Assembly (NCBI GenBank): GCA_937872125.1
Contig: CALMNY010000532.1
Span: 1 to 11,641 of the forward strand
Reading direction: 5' to 3'
Origin: an uncultured Candidatus Competibacteraceae bacterium
GTDB lineage: Bacteria > Pseudomonadota > Gammaproteobacteria > Competibacterales > Competibacteraceae
DNA length: 11,641 nucleotides
Numbering within the stretch: position 1 is the stretch's first letter; the number at the start of each line of letters is the position of its first letter. This document shows, piece after piece, positions 1 to 11,641 of the stretch. Position numbers and translations under genes: made by a program. The notes beneath the pieces are model-generated. The model saw only the letters and a program-made list of their open reading frames with translations. It did not search any database and was not told the origin of the DNA.

Positions 1-2045
1 ACCACCAGCGAGAGCATGCGCAGTTGTTCTTCGGTGGCTTTGTGCGCGTCAATGTCGGTATGGGTGCCCAGCATCCGCAGTGGCCTGCCGTCGGCATCGC
101 GTTCGACGATCTTGCCCATCGAAAAAATCCATTTCCATGCGCCCGACTGGGTTCTTTGCCGGAATTCCACCCGGTATTCGGGCAAGCGCCCGGCGAGGTA
201 ATCCTGGTAAATCTTCACGATGGCATCGCGATCATCGGGATGCAGGCGAGCGATCCAGGCGGAATTGGTCTCTGCGAAGCATTCCGGGTCATAGCCCAGC
301 ATGGTGGCGTATTCGGCGCTGACGATAGCCTCGCCGGTTTGGATATTCAGATCGTAGATGCCCTGGTTGGTGGCGGCCAGCGCCAACGCCAGCCGTTCCT
401 TGGCCTCGAATAACGATTTTTCCGCTAGCTTGCGCTCGGTGATGTCGGCGCCAAAGATGGCGATTCGGATCACCTGACCCTGCTCATCGAGCACCGGGTT
501 GATGGAATTATCAATGATCCGCCCCTCGCGCTCGTCCTCGAACTGGAGGGGCTGACGGGACTGGAACACTTGGTCAACAGCCTGGCGGCGGGTGTGCGCG
601 AGCACGGGATCGAGTAATTCATAGGCATTGGCGCCCAACAGTTCTTCCTGGCGACGACCGAAACGCCGAGCCATGGTTTTATTCAACGCGAGGATGGTCC
701 CGTCCCGATCCATCAGGAAGGCGGATTCGGGCAAGGCGTTGAGGATGGACACGATGGACTGATAACTGGCGCGCAAGGCCTCCTGGGCAGCCTGATTTTG
801 GCTCTTGATGCGCTGACGCTCAGTGATATCGCGGTTCGAACCCCGCCGTCCCAGAAACTGGCCCCCCTCATCAAAGACCGGTTTACAGCTATGCTCGATC
901 CAGCGTTCGTCCCCCGCCTGGGTGCGGATGCGCAGGATCATCGGCTTGCACTCGGTTGTGGTCGGATTCTGCGTATGCGCCCGCCAGGTGTCCCGATCGT
1001 CGGGATGGATGAGTGCGACCATCAGGCCGGGATCTGCAAAAAACGCGGCAGGCGGATAGCCCGCCACTTCCAGGCAGGCGGGCGACACATAGAGGTAGCT
1101 GCTGCCATCGGGCGCCAGCCAATACTCCCAGTTGGGGGAATAGTCGGCCAGGATTCGGTATTTCTGTTCGCTTTTTTCCAGCAGGGCGGTGCGTTGCGCC
1201 ACCAGGTTTTCCAGCGTATTCCGCAGGCGGGACAGCTCCAGATGCGTGCGCACCCGGGCGCGGACCTCGTCAATGTCGAACGGCTTGCTGATGTAATCGG
1301 CGGCGCCCAGGTTGAAACCCTTGACCTTCTCCTGTACAGCGCCCATCACGGTCACAAAGATGACCGGAATGCGGTTGCCCACCGACGTAGCCTTGATCCG
1401 GCGACAGACTTCGTAGCCATCCATCTCCGGCATGACGATGTCGAGCAGGATCAGATCGGGCGGCGCCGGTCCCAGCGCCAGGTCGAGGGCTTTGGCCCCG
1501 CTGGTCGCCACTTTGACGCAATAGTCGTCCTTAAGCGCGCCGAGCAATTCATGAACGTTGGCCGGGACATCGTCCACCACCAGCAGGGTAGGCCGACGTT
1601 TGGGGTCGCTATGGCTGGCGCTATCGAACGTCAAGGGATTCCGCCGATAACGGCGCAACTCCAGTTGGGTGCGCAACCGCACCCGCAGCAGTTCGGGATT
1701 GACCGGCTTGGTCAGGTAGTCCGCAACGCCCAGCTTGAGGCCGCGCGCCTCGTCGGTGGCTTCGGCCAGCGCGGTGACGAAAATGACTGGAATCTCGGCG
1801 GTCGCCGGATTGGCTTTCAAATGGGCGAGCACCGCATAGCCATCCATGCCCGGCATTTTGATGTCGAGCAGAATCACGTCGGGCTGCGGCTGGCGTTGCG
1901 CCAGTTCCAGCGCCCGTTCGCCCCGGGTGGCAGCGCTGATCACATAGTCGTCGCGCAGGATATTCATCAGCGCGTGCAGATTCTCATGCACGTCATCCAC
2001 GATCAGCACGCGGGGCCGGCTGTCGGCAGCGACGGAATCAGTCAT
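1..2045 (-). CDS. Double-receiver multi-PAS signalling protein, C-terminus cut by the window edge
   Basis: The frame is open from ATG at 2045 to base 1 (681 complete codons), with no stop. No signal peptide or TM segment is seen, so it is probably cytoplasmic. Receiver 1 (about residues 11-130) has D17/D18, phospho-acceptor D61 in [12 protein letters not shown]91 and K113. Receiver 2 (152-272) has D158/D159, D202 in [12 protein letters not shown]232 and K254, so both look competent for phosphorylation. A coiled linker (270-295) leads to three PAS/PAC units at about 291-410, 424-540 and 546-668; the first two end in DITER and the third in DID. The sequence leaves the window where another PAS or the output domain would begin. 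Relatives of this design end in a histidine kinase or in GGDEF/EAL domains, so the output is unknown. Its ATG lies 6 bp after the stop of the SBP-type hybrid kinase, with no clear Shine-Dalgarno, which suggests translational coupling. I infer that it is the phosphorelay partner of that kinase. The receiver and PAS assignments are secure. Confidence 0.93.
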   Translation of the reverse strand, partial: MTDSVAADSRPRVLIVDDVHENLHALMNILRDDYVISAATRGERALELAQRQPQPDVILLDIKMPGMDGYAVLAHLKANPATAEIPVIFVTALAEATDEARGLKLGVADYLTKPVNPELLRVRLRTQLELRRYRRNPLTFDSASHSDPKRRPTLLVVDDVPANVHELLGALKDDYCVKVATSGAKALDLALGPAPPDLILLDIVMPEMDGYEVCRRIKATSVGNRIPVIFVTVMGAVQEKVKGFNLGAADYISKPFDIDEVRARVRTHLELSRLRNTLENLVAQRTALLEKSEQKYRILADYSPNWEYWLAPDGSSYLYVSPACLEVAGYPPAAFFADPGLMVALIHPDDRDTWRAHTQNPTTTECKPMILRIRTQAGDERWIEHSCKPVFDEGGQFLGRRGSNRDITERQRIKSQNQAAQEALRASYQSIVSILNALPESAFLMDRDGTILALNKTMARRFGRRQEELLGANAYELLDPVLAHTRRQAVDQVFQSRQPLQFEDEREGRIIDNSINPVLDEQGQVIRIAIFGADITERKLAEKSLFEAKERLALALAATNQGIYDLNIQTGEAIVSAEYATMLGYDPECFAETNSAWIARLHPDDRDAIVKIYQDYLAGRLPEYRVEFRQRTQSGAWKWIFSMGKIVERDADGRPLRMLGTHTDIDAHKATEEQLRMLSLV

Positions 2046-2051
2046 GGTAGA

Positions 2052-5309
<3,258 letters not shown>

Positions 5310-5332
5310 GCTCCTATGATAACTCTTTGATT
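5310..5332 (-). repeat. 23-bp direct repeat, copy 1, containing the leader and AGGAG of the hybrid kinase
   Basis: On the minus strand this reads as AATCAAAG, two variable bases, TTATC, one variable base, TAGGAGC, and it directly abuts the ATG at 5309. It matches 5507-5529 at 20 of 23 positions. The AGGAG is only 1 nt from the ATG, much tighter than the usual 5-9 nt, so it may not be an efficient ribosome binding site. Its presence may reflect the repeat rather than selection for translation. Confidence 0.7.
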
Positions 5333-5349
5333 GTCGCGGAAAGGCTCTA

Positions 5350-5394
5350 TTCCCCCCTGCCAAGGGGGGTGGCCCGAAGGGCCGGGGGGGTTAG
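5350..5394 (+). repeat. Palindromic REP-like repeat, copy A
   Basis: The unit starts with TT and a C-run/G-run hairpin (CCCCCC, TGCCAA, GGGGGG at 5352-5369). It continues with TGGCCCGAAGGGCC, a second short hairpin, and ends in a G-run followed by TTAG. The reverse complement of 5407-5453 has the same plan: TTCCCC, hairpin, GGGGTGG, GCGCGTAGCGCC, GGGGTGGTT. The two are therefore diverged copies of one element in opposite orientation, 12 bp apart. Such non-coding palindromic units resemble REP/BIME elements. I cannot name the family. A dyad this strong could also stall transcription or stabilise mRNA 3' ends between the two kinase genes. Confidence 0.8.
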
Positions 5395-5406
5395 CTCGCG
5401 CGATCA

Positions 5407-5453
5407 AACCACCCCGGCGCTACGCGCCACCCCTCCTTAGCCAAGGAGGGGAA
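5407..5453 (-). repeat. Palindromic REP-like repeat, copy B, inverted relative to copy A
   Basis: On the minus strand this begins TTCCCCTCCTTGG and folds CCCTCCTT against AAGGAGGG around a GGCT loop. It then has GGGGTGG, a second palindrome GGCGCGTAGCGCC, and GGGGTGGTT. It shares this plan with copy A in opposite orientation, forming a BIME-like pair. It lies in the 233-bp gap downstream of the PAS kinase and upstream of the SBP kinase, with no coding content. Confidence 0.8.
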
Positions 5454-5485
5454 CCCTTAAGTTAATGGCCGTGATGCTCCAGCGT

Positions 5486-5511
5486 GGGAGCCTGGTCTCA
5501 GGCGCCGCTCC
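5486..5511. repeat. Imperfect hairpin, REP-like
   Basis: The plus strand contains GGAGC paired with GCTCC as an outer stem and CCTG-GTCT-CAGG as an inner stem. Read on the minus strand it begins GTAGGAGCGGC, the opening typical of REP elements in pseudomonads and relatives. It lies 30-60 bp downstream of the PAS kinase stop. No T-run follows, so it is not a canonical Rho-independent terminator. Confidence 0.55.
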
Positions 5512-5529
5512 TACGATAAGCCTTTGATT
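5507..5529 (-). repeat. 23-bp direct repeat, copy 2
   Basis: This is the partner of 5310-5332, with 20 of 23 positions identical and the same orientation. It starts 13 bp downstream of the PAS-kinase stop and runs into the REP-like hairpin through the shared TAGGAGC. Together the two copies bracket the segment holding the inverted repeat pair. Confidence 0.65.
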
Positions 5530-5542
5530 TTTGAATACAGTA

Positions 5543-9301
<3,759 letters not shown>

Positions 9302-9306
9302 GGCGG

Positions 9307-9310
9307 CTCC
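9307..9310 (-). promoter_or_regulatory. Ribosome binding site of the seven-TM PAS kinase
   Basis: GGAG on the minus strand, 5 nt before ATG 9301. It supports the chosen start, which also gives a sensible first membrane segment. Confidence 0.6.
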
Positions 9311-9431
9311 GATGCCACTAGCGTGCGTAACTACTCAGGGCGACAGCGAACCGGTCGCGCGAATGGCCCACCAGGCTCTATCGAGACTCCGGGCGATTGC
9401 CATAAAAGGTCTTACCAGGTAGGTTCCCCGT

Positions 9432-9456
9432 AGGGACACAGCGCCGCCGTGTCCCT
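9432..9456. repeat. Perfect 8-bp inverted repeat with a 9-nt GC loop
   Basis: AGGGACAC pairs with GTGTCCCT around AGCGCCGCC. It lies 45 bp downstream of the gph stop, so it could form an RNA hairpin at the 3' end of the rpe-gph message. No U-tract follows on either strand. It may be an interspersed palindromic repeat rather than a terminator. Confidence 0.6.
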
Positions 9457-9500
9457 GCAAGCCCCACAGTATAATCCTGGCGAGAAATCACCCCGGATGT

Positions 9501-10178
9501 TCAAACCCGCTGACTGAGCAGGGCGGGCAAATCGGCAATCGAGGCGATCACGGCGTCCGGCTGGGCGTCACGGATGTCGTAGCCATGATTGTAGCCGTAG
9601 GGAACGCACACCACCGGACAGCCCGCATTGCGGGCTGCGCCCACGTCATTGCGCGAGTCGCCAATCATCAGACCACGGCGGATCGGTATACCCAGCCGTT
9701 CGGCGCACAACAGCAGGGCGTCCGGGGCAGGCTTGGGATTGGGCGCGCACTCGCCGCCGACCACGGTGGCGAAAAAGTGGCCGATACCCAGCCGATCCAG
9801 CAGGGGCAGAGCGAACTCAACTGATTTGTTGGTGACGCAGGCCATGGGAAAACCGGCGCCGCGCAGCTCGGTCAGTCCTTCGACCGCGCCGGGATAGAGG
9901 CTGCTGTAGACGCTGATGTGTTCGGCGTAGGCGGCCTTGTACAGCGGGCGGGCGCGAGCGAACAGCTCCGGGTCCGCCTGCCCGGCCATGTCGTCGGTCA
10001 GAGCGCGGTGAATCAGGTTGTTCATGCCGTTGCCGACCCAGGTGCGCACCCGTGCTTCCGGGCGCTCCGGCAGGCCCAGTTGCTGCAGCATGGCGTTCAC
10101 CGCGGCGGTCAGATCAGGGACGCTGTCCACCAGGGTGCCATCCAAATCGAAGAACAGTGCGGCGACGTGTTCAAACAT
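9501..10178 (-). CDS. gph: Phosphoglycolate phosphatase (HAD superfamily)
   Basis: 225 residues, typical length for Gph. It dephosphorylates 2-phosphoglycolate to glycolate in the cytoplasm, salvaging the product of oxidative DNA repair or of Rubisco oxygenation. All HAD motifs are present: motif [12 protein letters not shown], with nucleophile D11 and acid/base D13; motif II VTNKS, with T116; motif III K149 in PNPKPAPD; motif IV GDSRND, with D174 and D178. A helical cap lies at about 20-90. ATG 10178 is chosen because it sits just before motif I. A longer in-frame start at 10364 would add 62 residues encoded inside rpe with no HAD similarity. The ATG overlaps the end of rpe by 8 bp, so translation is probably coupled; GGAG at 10189-10192 is a possible but distant (10 nt) binding site. 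The rpe-gph order is standard in gammaproteobacteria. Other HAD phosphatases look similar, but the context strongly favours Gph. Confidence 0.94.
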   Translation of the reverse strand: MFEHVAALFFDLDGTLVDSVPDLTAAVNAMLQQLGLPERPEARVRTWVGNGMNNLIHRALTDDMAGQADPELFARARPLYKAAYAEHISVYSSLYPGAVEGLTELRGAGFPMACVTNKSVEFALPLLDRLGIGHFFATVVGGECAPNPKPAPDALLLCAERLGIPIRRGLMIGDSRNDVGAARNAGCPVVCVPYGYNHGYDIRDAQPDAVIASIADLPALLSQRV

Positions 10179-10857
10179 GGGGTTGGCGCTCCACCTGGGC
10201 CAGTTCGGCGCGCATCGCCGTGAGAGTGGCCCGGTAGTCGGGGGTATTGAAAATGGCGGAACCGGCGACGAAGGTGTCGGCCCCAGCCTCGGCAATCTGG
10301 CGGATGTTATCGAGCTTGACGCCGCCATCCACTTCCAGCCGGATTGGATAGCCGCTGGCGTCAATCAGCCGGCGGGCGTCGCGCAGCTTGTTCAGGGTGC
10401 CGTTGATAAAACGCTGGCCGCCGTAGCCGGGATTGACCGACATCAGCAGCACCATATCCACCTTGTCCATCACGTACTTCAGATATTCCAGCGGGGTGGC
10501 GGGGTTGAACACCAGCCCGGACTTGCAGCCAAGGTCGCGGATCAGTTGCAGGCTGCGGTCAATATGCTCGCTGGCTTCGGGGTGGAAGGTGATGTAGCTG
10601 GCGCCGGCGGCGGCGAAATCGGGAATGATGCGATCCACCGGCTTGATCATCAGGTGGGCGTCAATCGGCGCGGTGACGCCGTGCTTGCGCAGCGCCTCGC
10701 ACACGATGGGGCCGACCGTCAGGTTGGGGACGTAATGGTTGTCCATCACGTCGAAATGAACCAGGTCCGCGCCGGCGGTCAGCACGGCGTCCACTTCCGC
10801 GCCGAGCCGGGCGAAATCGGCGGACAGAATCGAAGGGGCAATCCAGTAATCCCGCAT
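10171..10857 (-). CDS. rpe: Ribulose-phosphate 3-epimerase
   Basis: 228 residues, full length. It interconverts D-ribulose 5-phosphate and D-xylulose 5-phosphate in the pentose phosphate pathway (and the Calvin cycle, if present). The TIM-barrel family motifs are all visible: [12 protein letters not shown] at 7-18; [13 protein letters not shown] at 33-45 with metal ligands H34 and D36; DAHLMI with H68; the phosphate loop [11 protein letters not shown] at 140-150; EVDGGV with D177; AGSAIF at 198-203. D36 and D177 are the expected acid/base pair. ATG 10857 gives the normal N-terminus; GAGG at 10870-10873 lies 12 nt upstream, rather far. The 3' end overlaps gph by 8 bp, so the two form an operon. 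The gene diverges from the HIT gene across a 201-bp region. Confidence 0.97.
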   Translation of the reverse strand: MRDYWIAPSILSADFARLGAEVDAVLTAGADLVHFDVMDNHYVPNLTVGPIVCEALRKHGVTAPIDAHLMIKPVDRIIPDFAAAGASYITFHPEASEHIDRSLQLIRDLGCKSGLVFNPATPLEYLKYVMDKVDMVLLMSVNPGYGGQRFINGTLNKLRDARRLIDASGYPIRLEVDGGVKLDNIRQIAEAGADTFVAGSAIFNTPDYRATLTAMRAELAQVERQPHV

Positions 10858-10941
10858 GAGAATTGGCTACCTCGAACGAAAGCCCCGGTCGCGGCGCCGG
10901 GGGGAGTCGGTTGGTGGGGGGTAACTTTACCGCATGTTGCC

Positions 10942-10957
10942 GGGGGATAAATCCCCC
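10942..10957. promoter_or_regulatory. Palindrome GGGGGATAAATCCCCC, possible operator or hairpin
   Basis: A 16-bp perfect dyad (GGGGGAT, AA, ATCCCCC) about midway between the two divergent genes. Its symmetry and position fit a protein-binding site for a dimeric regulator. As RNA it would form a tight stem. No regulator gene lies in the window, so a function cannot be assigned. Confidence 0.35.
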
Positions 10958-10987
10958 AACAGCCCTCCTGAGGTCACCGACCCACCT

Positions 10988-11006
10988 TCGAGTGCATTTT
11001 GCCCAT
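10988..11006 (+). repeat. 19-bp direct repeat, copy 1
   Basis: This differs from 11042-11060 at a single position (TCGAGTG, C or G, ATTTTGCCCAT). Unit spacing is exactly 54 bp. This copy is not followed by an open frame. Confidence 0.8.
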
Positions 11007-11041
11007 TCCCGACTAATCTGATGGGATCGCATGGTGAATTG

Positions 11042-11060
11042 TCGAGTGGATTTTGCCCAT
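11042..11060 (+). repeat. 19-bp direct repeat, copy 2, running into the HIT start codon
   Basis: Its last two bases are the AT of the HIT gene's ATG at 11059, so the repeat covers the whole presumed ribosome-binding region. The only weak Shine-Dalgarno-like element is GTGGA, about 8 nt upstream. Confidence 0.8.
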
Positions 11061-11442
11061 GTCCCAAGCTTTCTCCTGCCCGTTTTGCGGGCTTGCGTCG
11101 GAACGCATCGTGCACCGAACCGAACATTTTTACGCGATCCGCGATGCGTTCCCGGTGGCCCAGGGGCATACCCTGCTGATCCCGCGCCGGCACGTGATTT
11201 CGCTGTTTGACGTCACCGTGGTGGAGTGGGTGGAACTGGGCCAGTTGCTGGTCGAGGCCCGTGCCGCCTTGCGGAGCGAGTTCCGGCCGGACGGGTTCAA
11301 CATCGGCGTCAACGACGGCGCGGCGGCGGGCCAGACGGTGAGGCACTTGCACGTGCATCTGATTCCGCGCTATTGCGGGGATCGCCCCGACCCGCGCGGC
11401 GGGGTACGCTGGATTTTGCCGGAGAAGGCGAATTGGCCGTGA
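11059..11442 (+). CDS. HIT-family (histidine triad) hydrolase
   Basis: 127 residues, normal for a single-domain HIT protein. Members hydrolyse or transfer nucleotidyl groups, for example adenosine phosphoramidates or dinucleoside polyphosphates, through a covalent nucleotidyl-His intermediate. The triad is RHLHVHLIPRY with H96, H98 and H100; H98 is the expected nucleophile. The N-terminal CPFC (C7, C10), with H45 in PRRH and H96, matches the zinc-binding set known in some HIT proteins; the zinc site here is inferred. QGHTLLIPRRH (35-45) and GFNIGVNDG (79-87) are typical family blocks, and the C-terminal DPRGGVRW...PEK is common in one bacterial HIT subgroup. ATG 11059 is preferred to TTG 11053, which adds only two residues; an in-frame TGA at 11035 closes the frame upstream. 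The gene is monocistronic within the window and divergent from rpe. The substrate cannot be told from sequence. Confidence 0.93.
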   Translation: MSQAFSCPFCGLASERIVHRTEHFYAIRDAFPVAQGHTLLIPRRHVISLFDVTVVEWVELGQLLVEARAALRSEFRPDGFNIGVNDGAAAGQTVRHLHVHLIPRYCGDRPDPRGGVRWILPEKANWP

Positions 11443-11479
11443 CCCCCCTACTATGGCTTCAGAAGCTGCCTCAAAACCA

Positions 11480-11641
11480 GCAATTCCCGGCTTCTTGAAA
11501 TGTCTTTACAAATCAATGTACTATAAATAGGGGTTTTGGCTTAGAATTTGGTTTTTCTGGGGCCGTGCGATTTAAATTTTGCCGATAAATCATTGCTTGG
11601 CCTATTTAAAAACTTGGTTAAATAAAAAGACCGGGAATTGC
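11480..11641. mobile_element. Possible MITE-like element or IS end: AT-rich, flanked by an 11-bp inverted repeat
   Basis: GCAATTCCCGG at 11480-11490 is the exact reverse complement of CCGGGAATTGC at 11631-11641, the last bases of the window. The 140 bp between them are clearly AT-rich, unlike the GC-rich remainder, and contain no credible ORF. This fits a non-autonomous transposable element. It could instead be one end of a larger element, or an inverted repeat by chance. No target-site duplication can be tested because the sequence stops at the repeat. Confidence 0.4.

Larger units (their letters stand above)
9302..9500. other. Intergenic region between gph and the PAS kinase
   Basis: 199 bp with no supportable gene. 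It should hold the leader and any promoter of the PAS kinase on the minus strand. I could not identify a convincing -35/-10 pair. The only clear structure is the dyad at 9432-9456. Confidence 0.6.
10858..11058. other. Divergent intergenic region between rpe and the HIT gene
   Basis: 201 bp that must hold the rpe leader (minus) and the HIT leader (plus). Visible structures are a CCCCGG/CCGGGG hairpin with an 8-nt loop at 10883-10902 in the rpe leader, a strong dyad at 10942-10957, a short CCTC-CT-GAGG palindrome at 10964-10973, and a direct repeat at 10988-11006 and 11042-11060. I found no convincing sigma-70 promoter on either strand and no coding potential. Confidence 0.6.

Noticed and set aside
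5350..5453. Rho-independent terminator or CRISPR-like repeats
   Set aside because: The stems are not followed by a T-run, and two inverted units with no regular spacers do not make a CRISPR array.
9470..9475. Consensus TATAAT on the plus strand
   Set aside because: No -35-like hexamer lies 16-18 bp upstream, and a promoter here would only run antisense into gph. It is probably chance.
10179..10364. N-terminal extension of gph to an upstream in-frame start
   Set aside because: The extra 62 residues are encoded inside rpe and have no HAD similarity. ATG 10178 places motif I at the normal distance from the N-terminus.
10018..10950. Plus-strand open frame opposite gph and rpe
   Set aside because: It overlaps two enzymes with fully conserved catalytic motifs on the other strand.
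10927..11358. Minus-strand open frame opposite the HIT gene
   Set aside because: The plus strand carries the complete HIT motif set; the antisense peptide has no recognisable features.
11456..11466. GCTTC-A-GAAGC dyad after the HIT gene as a terminator
   Set aside because: The stem has a 1-nt loop and no U-tract follows, so it cannot fold as a standard terminator hairpin.

Overview
The window is GC-rich and coding-dense and looks like part of a gammaproteobacterial chromosome. The overlapping rpe-gph pair and the Pseudomonas-like palindromic intergenic repeats suggest this. The many large PAS-rich hybrid kinases suit an environmental lineage with much signalling, such as Chromatiales or Competibacteraceae, but that placement is only a guess. 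Both window edges look cut: the left edge runs through a gene, and the right edge ends exactly on an inverted repeat.

Layout. Positions 1-9301 carry three large signalling genes, all on the minus strand. Read in the direction of transcription they are: (i) a 1252-residue membrane kinase (7 TM segments, PAS-PAS-GAF-PAS-PAS, HisKA, HATPase) at 9301-5543; (ii) a 1085-residue hybrid kinase (periplasmic solute-binding domain, TM, HisKA, HATPase, REC, REC, Hpt) at 5309-2052; (iii) a soluble REC-REC-PAS-PAS-PAS protein starting 6 bp later at 2045 and leaving the window before its output domain. The 233-bp gap between (i) and (ii) holds a pair of inverted palindromic repeats, a further hairpin and a 23-bp direct repeat. 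Positions 9501-10857 hold rpe and gph on the minus strand, overlapping by 8 bp. A 201-bp divergent intergenic region separates them from a plus-strand HIT-family hydrolase at 11059-11442. The last ~160 bases are AT-rich, have no gene, and are bounded by a perfect 11-bp inverted repeat, which suggests a small mobile element.

How the genes work together. The SBP-type hybrid kinase and the following REC-REC-PAS protein are probably one operon and a multi-step phosphorelay. A periplasmic ligand signal would pass from H346 through D640/D786 and H942, and then to the receivers (D61, D202) of the partner. The upstream PAS kinase has no receiver of its own but keeps the C-terminal helical tail seen on receiver-bearing hybrid kinases, so it may have lost its receivers and signal to partners in trans. 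Rpe and Gph are housekeeping carbon-metabolism enzymes (pentose phosphate epimerase and phosphoglycolate phosphatase).

I did not find a clearly new defence, mobile or biosynthetic system. The observations most worth checking are the terminal inverted-repeat element, the receiver-less kinase with a hybrid-type tail, and the repeat structures around the starts of the hybrid kinase and the HIT gene.
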